Origin: Sacculina carcini
Taxonomy: Eukaryota; Arthropoda; Thecostraca; Sacculinidae
Reading direction: 5' to 3'
DNA: 64,000 nucleotides
Assembly: GCA_916048095.2 (NCBI GenBank)
Contig: OU696596.1
Location: 5,336,695 to 5,400,694, forward strand
The notes beneath the pieces were generated by a model. That model was not told where the DNA came from, did not search any database, and saw only the letters and a list, made by a program, of their open reading frames with translations. Each line of letters starts with the position of its first letter. Positions within the stretch are counted from its first letter, which is position 1. Positions 11,801 through 23,125 of this stretch are shown here, one piece after another. The translations under genes and the position numbers were made by a program.

Positions 11801-12915
11801 TGTGTAGATAATTTTGTGTTCTATAAGATAAGCTATAATTTATACCCACAAATGATACAAAAAACGTGTAATATTGGAAAAATTCTCAAATACATCCAAA
11901 ATTACACTTGAACACTGGGTGACTAAAATTTATTCATTTTTCTACTATTGCTCAGTAATTATTTGTAACACATAAAAATAAATTATACAATCGTGCTAGA
12001 AATCTTGTTTTCTACAATACGGTATAATTTTAAATTTTCCAAAGTGTATCTGAAGGAAGTTACGGCGGTGTAAAGTCAAAAGCACATATTACCAATTTGA
12101 CAGCTATTATGCGCACTTGCGATTACACATGAATTTACACTGATTTAATTTCACTGAAGTCCAATCACAATTGACGCACTTTTTATTACACAGGAATATA
12201 CTACTGTGTAGATAATTTTGTGTTCTATAAGATAAGCTATAATTTATACCCACAAATGATACAAAAAACGTGTAATATTGGAAAAATTCTCAAATACATC
12301 CAAAATTACACTTGAACACCGGGTGACTAAAATTTATTCATTTTTCTACTATTTCTCAGTAACTATTTGTTACACATAAAAATAAATTATACCATCGTGC
12401 TAGAAATTTTGTTTTCTACAATACAGTATAATGTTTAATTTTTAAAGTGTATCTGAAGGAAGTTACGGGGGTGTAAAGTCAAAAGGACATATTGCCAATT
12501 TGACAGCTATTATGCGCACTTGCGATTGCACAGGAATATACTACTGTGTAGAGAATTTTGTGTTCTACAATATAAGTTATAATTTATACCCACAAATGGT
12601 ACAAAAAACGTGTAAAATTGGCAAAATTCTCAAATACATCCAAAATTACACTTGAACACCGGGTGACTAAAATTTATTCATTTTTCTACTATTTCTCAGT
12701 AACTATTTGTCACACATTACAATAAATTATACCATCGTGTTAGACATTTTGTTTTCTACAATACGGTATAATTATTCATTTTCCAAAGTATATCTGAAGG
12801 AAGTTACGGCGGTGTAAAGTCAAAAGGACATATTGCCAATTTGACAGCTATTATGCGCACTTGCGATTACACAGGAATATACACCGATTAAATTTCACTG
12901 AAGCCCAATAACAAT
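8815..12915. mobile_element. Foldback-like element 2, right arm not found
   Basis: This element starts at the (TA)n tract shared with element 1, with the same AAAAGAGATCCTCTG terminal motif. It is then split by a LINE tail inserted in its TG tract (8859-9238) and resumes with TTTGTCCCACCCTCATTGG at about 9255. It contains about eight of the 340/400-bp units in plus orientation, from about 9900 to 12900. No inverted right arm follows. The array ends at about 12915 and unrelated sequence begins. It therefore looks incomplete, or its right end was lost or rearranged. Confidence 0.7.
8859..9238 (+). mobile_element. Short LINE 3'-end copy inserted in a TG microsatellite
   Basis: This ~380-bp segment interrupts the (TG)n at the left end of foldback element 2, with TG repeats on both sides. 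It ends in TTGCGCTATACAAATGACTC followed by AATAAATGAAAATGAA. The GCGCTATACAAAT block resembles the 3' ends of the LINE copies at 3.9 and 49.3 kb, which suggests a heavily 5'-truncated LINE. No protein-coding part is left. Confidence 0.65.
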
Positions 12916-15900
12916 TAAGAATGCATCATATTAGCTCCAAGCATGGATGGTGTGGTTTTATTGGGTACAGCTTAATTAATGCTACACTATACTGAATAGA
13001 AAGTCTTTATTGTCCTCAATATTTACACATCAAATGTTCCGCACGACGGGCGGGTAAAATGCTACTTGGAACAAAGTAAGCTACTGAATTTTACTGTGTA
13101 ATTTAATTGGTTTAATTTCAAGCTGCATACGCTTAAGTTGCATAAGGATACGGGTTGTAATATCATGCAATGCCAAGTATATGCATATGCTGTTTTAGAG
13201 GAAGCATTAATCTGGAATTATAGAGATGTTTCATTGTTTTGATAGTGTTACACCTCTGAATTACTACACACGAAGGACGGGTGTGAATTTGAGTAGTGTT
13301 GAGGGAAAAACATCGTCAATAATTAAAACAAGAATTTACAAATTTGACTTCTCGATTGGTCGTTTTTCATCAATTTTCTTTGTGTTTGTTTCGTGTTTGA
13401 GTTCTGAATTATTCCGCACGACGGGCAGCTTTAAATATGAGGCGGGTTGTGGAAAAACATGTTTTCTAAATTGAAACATAAATTTTACATTTAGACTTTT
13501 ATATTAGCTAAAACTTTCCTGTGGGTTTGTTTTTATTTTTCAATTTGCACTAATTTTTTTATGAATTGAATATTAATTATATTTTATGAACTGTTCCGCA
13601 CGACGGTCGAATTAAATGTATCTATAAAGAGTGGGTTTAAATGATAGCGAGGTATATGATATTTTGCTAGCAGTAAATATTCTAGCGATAAAAGTAGAAT
13701 AGCTCTTGAGCAAATGATTTTGGAGAATGATGTGAACCTTTAAATATGTTTTGCGATCTGATGATATATGTATTAGGAATAATACGTAGCAGAATATAGA
13801 TTGCATACTATAATATCGGCTGTAATATCAAGGGCTGTAATATCGGTGTAATCCAAAAAATAACAACTGTATGAATATGATGCATTAGTGGAAGCATTAA
13901 CCGGGAATTATGAGATAATATGATAATGGTGTATAATTATATCGCATTATGCAACAAATGTGAATTTAGCTGCCTTACAGTTTGGTCCCGATACTATATT
14001 GGCGGGTTGAGAGAAAAGTATTGGTGGGCCGCGTGTTTGGGACCCCTGGGGTAGATAATCTCAGTCTTCTGATTACAAATTATGATCGCATCAGTATATT
14101 TTGTGATCACAAACTAATAAGTTAAATCACCTCAGACTAGGCTGAGAGCGGTCAATATTGAATGGTTGGGTTGGGTTGGGTAGGTTTGACTCAGGTTATA
14201 TTGGGTTTTAATGATAGCGGAAAATATATAAATTTTAACAATATATATTATAGCGGTAAAAGTGAAATAGTACTTAAGCAAATGATATTGGGGAATGATG
14301 TTAAGTAATAAATATAGTTTGGAAGCATTCTGATGAAAATATTTCATCATCTTTCATTGTTTATTTCGTGTTTGTGTTCTGAATTATACCACACGACGGG
14401 CAGATTTATATATCAGGCGGGTTGAGGGATAATATTTGTCAAAATAAGAACAAAAATATTCACATTTAGACCTTTCTATTGGTTAAGATATTTATAGGTT
14501 ACATTTTTTGGTTTTCAATTTGTATTCATTATATTTTCTGGATTTGATATGAATTTTATTGTATGAATTGTTCCGCACGACGGGTGGGTTTAAAAAAGTG
14601 TTTTTAGATCATTTTTTCAAATGGTTCATTTAAAAAAAGGTAATTTTTTTATAAAAAAAAATGTTCCGCGGGCAGCAACTATAGACAATAGAACGTTCAA
14701 TTTTCCCTGCAGAATTAATCCATACACAAAACCAATGGATTTGACTTCAAATATGAATTTTATTGTATGAATTGTTCCGCACGACGGGCGGGTTTAAAAA
14801 AAGTGTTTCCATTTTTTAGTGCATTTTTTCAAATGGTTCATTTAAAAAAAGGTATTTAAAAAAAATAAAAATGCTCCGCGGGCAGCAACTATAGACAATA
14901 GAACGTACAATTTACCCTGTAGATTTAATCCATACACAAAACCAATGGATTTGACTTCAAGATGCAGAACGGATCGTGTTCGAGTTCTGAATTATTCAGC
15001 ACGACGGGCGGGTTTAAAAATGACTCAGGCAGACTGAGGGGAAATATTTTGTCGAAATAAAAATAATTAAACTTATAATTTTCAATTGATTCATATTTTT
15101 ATGAGTGTACCTTATTTCATATATTTTTTTCCATATTTTTTTATGAATTGAATATGAATTTCATGTTATGAATTGCTCCGCACAACGGGCGGGTTTTAAT
15201 GCTATATATATACATAAAGAAGAAATTATCTGTCTGTCTGTGTATGTATGCTTGAATATGAGGTGACATAATTGCGCTGGTTCATGGTTCGCTGGTTCAA
15301 TGATCAGGGGCTTGAAACGCAAACGAAGCGATGGCTCATTTTTATGAAATAAAAATGTCCCGCGGACAGCAATAAAACGTTCAATTTCACCGTATAGAAT
15401 GAATTCATATACAAAACTAATGGATTTGACTTCAAGAACCAGAACGGATGGTGTTCAAGTTCTGAATTATTCCTCACGTCGGGCGGGTTTAAATATGAGG
15501 TGGGTTGAGTGAAAATATTTTGTCAAAATAAAATTAAAAATAATGAAATTTAGACTTTTTAATTGATTAAGGTCTTCATGAGTTTGCCTTATTTATTTTT
15601 AATTTGCAATATTTTTATGAATTGTTCCGCACAACGGGTGGGTTTTAATGCGGTTTTAATGCTATATATATACATAAAGAAGAAATGTTCTGTCTGTCTG
15701 TGTATGTATGCTTGAATATGAGGTGATATAATTGCGCTGGTTCATGGTTCGCTGGTTCAATTATCAGGGGCTTCAAACGCAAACGAAGCGATGGCTCATT
15801 TTTATGAAATAAAAATGTCCCGCGGGCAGCAATAAAACGTTCAATTTCACCGTGTAGAATGAATTCATATACAAAACTAATGGATTTGACTTCAAGAACC

Positions 15901-16112
15901 AGAACGGATGGTGTTCGAGTTCTGAATTATTCCTCACGTCGGGCGGGTTTAAATATGAGGCGGGCTGAGTGAAAATATTCTGTCAAAATAAAATTAAAAA
16001 TAGTGAAATTTAGACTTTTTAATTTATTAAGGTTTTCATGAGTTTGCCTTATTTATTTTTAATTTGCAATATTTTTATGAATTGTTCCGCACAACGGGCG
16101 GGTTTTAATGCT
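12916..16112. repeat. CCGCACGACGGGCGGG-bearing repeat block
   Basis: This AT-rich 3.2-kb block is punctuated about twelve times by a GC-rich motif close to TTCCGCACGACGGGCGGGTT. Copies lie near 13036, 13411, 13592, 14387, 14571, 14775, 14995, 15176, 15471, 15625, 15931 and 16085. Two contexts alternate. One has GTTCTGAATTATTC before it and AAATATGAGGCGGGTTGAG after; the other has TTTTATGAATTG before it. A second sub-repeat, GCGGGCAGCAA with CCAATGGATTTGACTTCAA, recurs at about 14665, 14875, 15355 and 15815. No protein or RNA gene was recognised. Confidence 0.85.
15201..16112 (+). repeat. 460-bp tandem duplication inside the block
   Basis: Two nearly identical units start at 15201 and 15661. 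Each begins GCTATATATATACATAAAGA, runs into TCTGTCTGTCTGTGTATG, then GCGCTGGTTCATGGTTCGC, and ends with the CCGCACAACGGGCGGG motif. The (TA)n-plus-(TCTG)n start resembles the ends of the neighbouring foldback elements, though the rest differs. Confidence 0.88.
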
Positions 16113-17757
16113 AGTATATATATATAAGAGATCCTCTGTCTGTCTGTGTGTTTATCTGTCCCACCCTCCTTGGTCCATTTTCTGCAAGCTGCTACTCAAT
16201 AACCACTTAAGGTACCCGCTAACAATTTATACCATCACGTTGGAAATTTTCTCGTTTACAATTTTGGTTTATTTTAAATTTTTAAAATTAAAACAAAAAA
16301 AGTTACAGCGGTGAAAAGACAAAATGAACCCTGAAAAATTCGACAATTTTGGTCAATATTCCGCCATCTACTCCTTATAAACCATAAATGGTACAGCTAC
16401 ACGAGCTATATCACTGTGTAGAAAATTTTCTGCTCTACTTGTTAGGTTATAATTCAAATTCTAAAATAAAATATAAAATATGTAAAAATGACAAAATTAC
16501 AATCTACATTCATAATTTCATTTTAACTTAAGGCGACCGATTATATTTACTTTTTTCTCTATTTCTCAACAAATAAATATCACACATCTAAATAAATAAT
16601 ACCATCATGCTGGGAATTTTTTTTCTACACCACGGTATATTTTTTAATTTTCCAAAGTGTATTAAAAAAAATTTACGGCGGTATGAAGTAAAATGACAAA
16701 GTAAAAAATGCAAAATTAGCACTGAAAAACGCGAATATTTTGGTCAATGTTCCGCTATCAATTCTTCATAAACCAGCAATGGTACAGCTATAAAAATTCA
16801 ACTATCGTGTAGATAATCTTGTGTTCTACAAGAAAAGTTATAATTTATACCCACAAATGATACAAAAAACGTGTAAAATTGGCAAAACCCTCAAATACAT
16901 CCAAAATTACACTTGAACACCGGGCGACTAAAATTTATTCATTTTTCTACTATTTCTCAGTAAATATTTGTTACACATGAAAATAAATTATACCATCGTG
17001 CTAGACATTTTGTTTTCTACAATACGGTATAATTTTTAATTTTCCATCGACGAATTTCATCTAATTTCATTTTTTAATTTTCATCGTTTTCAGCTATTAT
17101 GCGCACTTGCGATTACACATGAATATACACTGATTTAATTTCATCGAAGTCCAATCACAATTGACGCACTTTCGATTACACAGGAAAATACTACTGTGTA
17201 GATAATTTTGTGTTCTACAAGAAAAGCTATAATTTATACCCACAAGTGATACAAAAAACGTGTAAAATTGGCAAAATTCTCAAATACATCCAAATTACAC
17301 TTGAACACCGGGTGACTAAAATTTATTCATTTTTCTACTATTTCTCAGTAACTATTTGTCACACATCAAAATTAATTATACCATCGTGCTAGAAATTGTG
17401 TTTTCTACAATACGATATAGTGCTAAATTTTCCAAAGTGTATCTGAAGGAAGTTACGGCGGTGTAAAGTCAAAAGGACATATTGCCAATTTGACAGCTAT
17501 TATGCGCACTTGCGATTACACAGGAATATACTATTGTGTAGAGAATTTTGTGTTCTACAAGAAAAGGTATAATTTATACCCACAAATGATACAAAAAACG
17601 TGTAAAATTGGCAAAATTCTCAATTACATCCAAAACTACACTTGAACACCGGGTGACTAAAATCTATTAATTTTTCTACCCATTTCTCAGGAACTGTTTG
17701 TCATACATTAAAATTAATTATACCATCGTGCTAGAAATTTTTTTCTACAATACGGTA
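16113..17757. mobile_element. Foldback-like element 3, truncated by a LINE fragment
   Basis: The terminal motif (TA)n AAGAGATCCTCTGTCTG and GTCCCACCCTCCTTGG start the element. The arm-type sequence follows, then about three 340-bp units with GAACACCGGG anchors near 16915, 17304 and 17646. The array stops at 17757, where LINE reverse transcriptase sequence begins. No right arm is present. Confidence 0.72.
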
Positions 17758-18068
17758 TCTGACTACCTTGAGTCTGACAATTTGTTTCTTCCTGAGCAGT
17801 CTGGCTTCCGTCACTATCACTCTACAGAAACTTCTCTAATATAATATATCTCTATGATTCTATTCTCAAATCTACTCTCTCTGGCAAGGATGTTCTACTT
17901 ATACAACTAGACTTTTCTGCTGCTTTTGAAACTGTTAATCATCTGCTTCTTATTGATACTCTGTTAGACTTAAGCATTAGAGACACAGCTCTTTCTTTCT
18001 TTCGCTCTTATCTTTCTGATAGATCTCAATACGTATCTACCTCTGCTGATTCTTGTAGTGAGGCTTGC
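17758..18068 (+). pseudogene. LINE reverse transcriptase fragment (family B-like)
   Basis: The translation shows a broken stretch of reverse transcriptase: LPEQSGFRHYHSTETSLI, then, after stop codons at about 17838-17846, LIQLDFSAAFETVNHLLLID and FFRSYLSDRSQYVSTSADS. These are the QSGFR and D-FSAAFDTV-NH blocks and the region before the catalytic YADD centre, which is missing. Coding ends at a (CA)n tract. Confidence 0.8.
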
Positions 18069-18073
18069 CCACA

Positions 18074-18117
<44 letters not shown>
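18069..18117. repeat. (CA)n microsatellite
   Basis: An ACACAC tract of about 45 bp separates the LINE fragment from the following sequence. Confidence 0.95.
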
Positions 18118-18118
<1 letters not shown>

Positions 18119-18261
18119 GACTGCCCAGAGAGCTACGCAAATATTATACACTCAGGCAACACCTGTCTACAGTTAAGTCTATCATTCTTTATAAACAGCG
18201 CCACTTCATCCGTGCAGTGTTACGCAAGGAATGTCTGTATAATTTGCATGACGCCTATTGA
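18118..18261 (+). pseudogene. Possible LINE C-terminal fragment
   Basis: A short open stretch reads LPRELRKYYTLRQHLSTVKS and continues to a stop at 18259-18261. Its start resembles the LPRELR...FKS motif at the C-terminus of CR1-type LINE proteins. The match is short and could be chance. Confidence 0.3.
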
Positions 18262-18414
18262 GGCGTGACCTCCGTAACATCAGCGCTGACATAAACTGCA
18301 CACACGATTGCTGTGATGCCTGCAATGCCATGGCGTCGTCTTGACACCAGCATCCTCCCGTAACTACCATGGCACCAATGAATCCGTTACAATCTGAAAG
18401 CTCGGATTACTTAA

Positions 18415-18618
18415 GTATTTAAGGTTAAATGCCTAAGTGGCAGCTGCTACACGGGAAGAAGCCGAAGCTTATGAACACAAAAGCGTACCCCGTGCAGCTC
18501 GCTGCCACCGCAAAACCGACCCTCTCCACGCTATGGCGCCACAAGAACGTAAGACGTATTAGAGAGGGCCACCTCCCCAGAATGCATGACACACAACATG
18601 ACTGATATCTGATATGAT
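18415..18618 (-). mobile_element. tRNA-Val-type SINE, 5'-truncated copy
   Basis: The sequence matches the body of the SINE copies at 37.9 and 38.8 kb in reverse orientation. Shared blocks include CAGCTGCTACACGGGAAGAAG, ACGTAAGACGTATTAGAGAG and CCCAGAATGCATGACAC. The tRNA-like head is missing. The tail side carries AAGGTTAAATGCC. Confidence 0.8.
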
Positions 18619-19539
18619 TTGACGCACTACTGCTTCGAGGGTTGATTGTGAGTCTTGAACTTAATCGAGATAAATTGTGAGTCATGCAATAGATACGAGG
18701 ACGTTTTCATATGTTTGTGTGTGTGTGTATAGATGCGCATGTGTGTGTGCAAAGGCCAAGATTTGTGTCGAGACTCGGTGGTTGACAGACATCATGCTTT
18801 ATTTTTCAAAATTGACTCAGTTGGCCAATTGCATGGGATCAACCAACCATTTTCCTCTTATTAAGTTACAGCATACATAGCTCAATAAAGAGCGAACTGC
18901 ATGTAACACACTTGCATACACTCACGCTCGTACATTGTTGTTGTTTGTTATGGCGATTTCGATGATAATATACCTATTGAACTAAACACAGCATAATTAT
19001 TGGAGAGTATAATTGCATATTCATACCCCAAGTCATATTGTCGGGGAGTATATACACCCACATATCCCCCAGGGTATACGACCACGTGTGTGCTTTGTGA
19101 GTTTCCTTGTGAGTTTTTCCATACGCATGGGTGTTTCCACTTGTGCGCACGTTTACGTCGTCACGTGTGTGCATGTATGTGTATGTTTGTGTGTGCTTTT
19201 GCATGTGTGTGTTGTTGCTTGTGATCTTGCCGAATTTGTTTTTTTCAATTGTGCGATTCGCTCGCTCACGTGTATGCCTTGTGTTCGTCGTGCAAGGCCA
19301 CCTCCTCCCCATCTCTCGCTTTCTGCATACACCCTTCCCCATTGCTGCCCTCCCTTACGCATGAGTCTAATAACACATTTACATTTGTTTCGAAGCGCAT
19401 TAACCTTGAGTTATTCATTCTTGCACTTGGCAAAGTCTTTAAGAGCAAACAGCCTCCATTAGTTCATCTTTATGAAATTTTCTTTGATAGAAAATATATA
19501 TAAGGGTTGTATTAATAAAAGGGTTGAAGGCTTACGATT
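18619..19539. other. Unassigned, microsatellite-rich
   Basis: Contains TG-rich tracts at about 18714-18752 and 19140-19215. Overlapping short frames on both strands are low-complexity and none resembles a known protein. Confidence 0.5.
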
Positions 19540-19585
19540 TAAAGGTTAAAAAGATAAAAAGACTTAAGTGACAGCTGCTACACGG
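19540..19585 (-). mobile_element. SINE tail fragment
   Basis: AAGGTTAAAAAGATAAAAAG, then ACTTAAGTGACAGCTGCTACACGG, matches the 3' end of the tRNA-Val SINE family in reverse. It stops exactly where a CAGTGGCGGCGCC hAT-type terminus begins. Confidence 0.65.
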
Positions 19586-19650
19586 CAGTGGCGGCGCCCC
19601 TGTCGTGCCGTGGGGCTTGGGATCTTCAGCTTTCCCCAAAATATGTTGTA
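19586..19650 (+). mobile_element. hAT-like terminus (CAGTGGCGG family), left end only
   Basis: CAGTGGCGGCGCCCCTG, followed by GGGGCTTGGGATCTTCAGC and CCCCAAAATATG, parallels the left end of the element at 47322. No matching right end was found. Confidence 0.5.
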
Positions 19651-19846
19651 GTATTATTGGTTTTCGGCTTCGGTGTAACCAATAACATTAGCAAACATAA
19701 TGGATGTGTATTTATGAACACCGACATATAAACAGCGACATATAAACACGAGTTCGCCACAGATGGCCAAACACAGCCACACACCGCCACACACTCCGTC
19801 TCTCGTCCCGACACCAAGAGGTCCTTATAAAACGTATTTTGATGTG

Positions 19847-19877
<31 letters not shown>

Positions 19878-20084
19878 TGATGAATGCTTAACAGTAGCAG
19901 CTCTCGTAGCCTTGTTTTCGTGGGGAACCTAGCAACTGCGCCTACAAACCATTACGCCTACGCTTCAGACCCAGCAATTTTACTCTTTCTTGTTAGGTTA
20001 GGTTAGATTAGGCTATTTACTTTTACATTATACTAACAATCACTCGTCGCATCATCAATCAATCAATCATCAATGAATCAATCG
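19651..20084. other. Unassigned with TG tract
   Basis: A (TG)n microsatellite lies at about 19841-19877. A GTTAGGTTAGGTTAGATTAGG stretch, close to the arthropod TTAGG telomere motif, lies at about 19994-20014. No gene was recognised. Confidence 0.5.
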
Positions 20085-20198
20085 CTGTCGCGTAGTTGCG
20101 AAGCTGTCGCTTGTTGCGAAGGTTGACGCGTGCTGCGTAGATTGTCGCATGTTGCGAATAATGTCGCGCGTTGCGAAGATTGTCGCGTGTTGCGAAGA
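20085..20198 (+). repeat. 19-bp minisatellite
   Basis: About six units close to ATTGTCGCGTGTTGCGAAG run head to tail. Units differ by one to three bases. Confidence 0.85.
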
Positions 20199-20199
20199 C

Positions 20200-21155
20200 T
20201 GCTTGTGCGTCTTAGCACCGGACAAAACGCAGCAGGGAGCAGGCGAATGCTGCAACAACGACAAGTATAGTCGAACGCAGGACAATGCTGTTGGTGAAAC
20301 TTTGATTTAGCTTCAAGACAGTTTTGCCCGCACAATTCACATAGGGCATCGTCTTTGTCCGATGAGGGCGGAAGAGCCAAGGGCGGAAGAGCTACTCGCT
20401 AGCCAACGGCCATCTAGCATTTATTTTTTATTATTTTATATCCTATACTTTTTTATACTATATTCCCATTATTTATTTTCTCTCTTTCCATTATATGCTC
20501 TATTACATTACATTATTCATATATGTATATGTGTATGCATGTGTATGTGTATATATGTTCGTGTGTATGTTTCGCGTGCATGTGTTTGTGTGTATGTGTT
20601 TGTGTGTATGTGTGTATGGATGTGTTCAATTTTGCAAGCACCCATGTACTTTCTGTCGATTTGTGCTCCATATTTTTGTCCCCATACCGCTCTGTGTACA
20701 CTTTATTACCCTGCTCCTGCTCGCGCCTTTGTCCTCGAAAGTGCGCTATATTAAATACATGTTGTTGTTGTTGTTGTTGTTGTTGATGAGTTTGGTTTGG
20801 CATCGCTAAACGATTGACTACGGCCGTTGGATTCCGTTTGGCGTGTACAGGTACGGTGTACGGTCTGAACGGTGTACGGTGCGCTTGAATAGAGCTTGCG
20901 TGTACCACAGCTGATTTCGCCGCGTACGTGAAAACGTGCTGTGTGTGCTGGCTTGTTTCACGTGCTTCTATAAGAGCGACTAAGGCTCGTAATCTCATGC
21001 TCTGATTGGACTTTGCAAATAAGTCCTGTTGAATCCCTGGATCTCTCAAACCCTTGCACAGCTGATCTTTCACCTCCGACTCGGCATATGAAGCCTTTTT
21101 TTCGGGTAGAGGGGATATGATAGGAGACAGCTGCATTAATTCTAGGGGGTGCCAA
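20200..21155 (-). mobile_element. LTR-retroelement gag remnant (fossil), interrupted by a LINE tail
   Basis: The minus strand encodes the look of a retroelement gag: a QLCKGLRDPGIQQDLF block with the following EARETS, and beyond the inserted LINE a Cys/His-rich stretch around CELCGQN and HCPAFDYTC. Gypsy-type gag proteins typically have such a capsid end followed by zinc knuckles. No LTR or pol region was found nearby. It is a broken fragment with several interruptions. The LINE 3' end at 20367-20784 inserted into it later. Confidence 0.6.
20367..20784 (+). mobile_element. LINE family B 3'-end copy with GATGAG target duplication
   Basis: This is a ~415-bp near-identical copy of the last part of the LINE at 3.49-3.91 kb. 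It includes GAGCTACTCGCTAGCCAACG, the TG-rich tract, GTGCGCTATATTAAATACAT and a (TTG)n tail. GATGAG occurs on both sides (20361-20366 and 20785-20790), consistent with a 6-bp target duplication. It is a typical severely 5'-truncated insertion. Confidence 0.85.
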
Positions 21156-21295
21156 CCCTGTTGGATTATCGCTCCCCCCTTGGTGTGGCAGTACAGGGAG
21201 GAAAGAAGCAGAGGGGTCCGCTCTTAGTCGCCTCTTACGACACGCAGCGGGTACGGCGGCAGTAGTCTTATCCCATGACTGCAGGGTCCCTCATA
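21156..21295 (-). repeat. Dispersed repeat with GTCGTAAGAGGCGACTAAGA motif
   Basis: On the minus strand it carries GCGTGTCGTAAGAGGCGACT and GGGAGCGATAATCCAACAGGG, followed by GTTGGCACC. The same order of blocks, more diverged, lies at 49823-49985. It sits directly 5' of the gag remnant, so it may be that element's leader, or an independent short repeat. Confidence 0.6.
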
Positions 21296-22025
21296 TGAAA
21301 CCATACGATCGCACGAAGTATTTGGACACTGTACTGTATATCTGCATGATTCCGCTCGACCACGAAGTAGGCTGACAAAATGTTGCACACTCTCATCATG
21401 ATCTTATTTCACAGTTAGTGATGCAAAAAGCCGTTTTTTTGGTTGCGTTTTTTTTGCAAAAAACCTGTTTTATTTATTTTAATTTTTTTTAGAATTAGCC
21501 CCAATTGTCATCGGATGTAGGATTTTAGTATATAGAAACGAGTTTAATTGACGGTTTGTACATATTTACGTGTCTTATTTCAAAGATAATTTGATAATGG
21601 TATAAAAAACAAAGAGTTATCAATATTAACTCAGGAGACTGTTTGAACTGCCAATTACTGGCCTCGTATGACCACTCGCATGCCTACTACTGACCAAGCC
21701 AACAACTTGCCGGGTCAATCGTTCGCAAGACCAGGGACCATATATACCATTAATTGGCCTCGTGTGACTACGGCTTACGAAGCATGAACTCTCCATAGTC
21801 AATATTGCGCAATGATACTCGTCAATACGCATTTAATTGAGCGGAAAGTAGCATGTGCAGAGAGATAGATTTCAGGCAGTGAGGCAGCGCCTCTCTACCA
21901 CGTTTGTGCTCAAGCACCGAAAGAGTGCCACCTCATCATAAGACTGTAAGCATAGGTTACTTACATTAGGACGGGAGACAAGCATACGGGAGAACTACAA
22001 TATTGCCCTTTGAACATATTGGCCA
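21296..22025. other. Unassigned stretch
   Basis: A T-rich patch lies at 21430-21490. No coherent coding frame, RNA gene or repeat was recognised. Confidence 0.5.
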
Positions 22026-22505
22026 AAAACGTCCGCATGCTCCCATACTCTGCAATAGGGCAATATGTTCACTTCGGCCAGCGTAGTGTCAAAGGCGTAT
22101 CAAGTGCGGTAAGTGCGACTGCGGCTTGTGGCCAATATGTTCACTTTTCACCATAGCATAATTTCAGTGGTTTTCAACACAACGCACGAGTTTCTATACA
22201 ACAAGTAGCTAGCACCTAACATACTGTGTGGCTAGGCTTAGTCTTGGCTAGTTTAGGTTAGGTCAGGTCAAGTCAATTTAGATTACTGAGCCTAGCCAAT
22301 AACCCCACAGTATGTGAGGTGCTAGCTACTTGTGTATAAACTCTTGTCTTGTGTTGAAACCCACTGAAATTTCGCCATGGTGAAAAGTGAACATATTGGC
22401 CACAAGTCGCAGTCGCACTCACCGCTCTTGATACGCCTTTGACACTACGCTGGCCGAGGTGAACATATTGCCCTATTGCAGAGTATGGGAGCATGCGGAA
22501 GTTTT
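22026..22505. mobile_element. 480-bp palindromic MITE-like element
   Basis: Two inverted arms of about 220 bp (22026-22250 and 22281-22505) flank a ~30-bp spacer. The left arm reads AAAACGTCCGCATGCTCCCA, then GCAATAGGGCAATATGTTCAC and TTGTGGCCAATATGTTCACT. The right arm is its reverse complement, with an estimated 10% or so of positions differing. No coding capacity is present. A clear target duplication could not be identified. Snapback transcript formation would be expected but is inference. Confidence 0.85.
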
Positions 22506-22840
22506 ATGTACTGTTTTGTATGTGGTGCTTGGCAGCACTGGAAATTTTTTGGCAATTGACAACTGGTTCATTCGAAAAATTCACGTGGCGCACAGTTGGA
22601 AAATAGGTTATCAATCTTCAATCGACTCTTTTTTCACGGCTTTAATTTAAGTCATCGGACAAAAGTTTCCAAACGTCTCAAGTGTGTAGTGTAAACTATA
22701 GAGTGATTTCGATGCCTTTATCCGTTCATAACTGCTCGCGCAGAGTGTTAGTTCATTGTGTTCGGTGTGACCACGTATTTATAGTGCTTTTGTGATTATC
22801 AGCTTCGTGTTTCGTCAACATTTTCCTGAAACCGTGCAAA
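22506..22840. other. Unassigned stretch
   Basis: Nothing was recognised. The sequence could be the 5' remainder of the Jockey-type LINE fragment that follows. Confidence 0.4.
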
Positions 22841-23125
22841 GTGGGTGGCATTCCTTGGGATTATCGTCCGATCTTACTCAGTCTCTGCTTGTGTAAGCTC
22901 TTTGATACGATGGTGTGCAATCGACTATGCTGGTTCCTGGAACACGGTCGGCTGCTTGATTCAGTTCAGTGCGGATTTCGCCGGGATCATTCGGTCATTG
23001 ACCAACTGCTTACCCACACACGCGTTCATTAGTTTTTTGTTATAGTTTTTCGTTAGTTTGTAGTTATTTTTGACATCTAAAAGGCGTATGACACTTCATG
23101 GCGCCACGGTATCACTGGGGATGTT
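22841..23125 (+). pseudogene. Jockey-type LINE reverse transcriptase remnant
   Basis: The translation includes DYRPILLSLCLCKLFDTMVC, NRLCWFLEHGRLLDSVQCGF and RRDHSVIDQLLTH. After a break it continues with KAYDTSWRHGI at about 23078-23110. These are the YRPI-L-S-LCK-ER and QCGFR...DLEKAYDTTW blocks characteristic of Jockey-clade reverse transcriptases. About 90 residues are recognisable, interrupted by non-matching bases and stops. The catalytic FADD region is absent. Confidence 0.8.

Noticed and set aside
5561-17757. CRISPR-like array or large gene cluster
   Set aside because: Repeats are 340-400 bp with no spacer structure, and the sequence context is eukaryotic.
19013-19462. 149-codon plus-strand frame with many Cys and His
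   Set aside because: Derived in part from TG-rich sequence, with overlapping alternatives on both strands and no family match.
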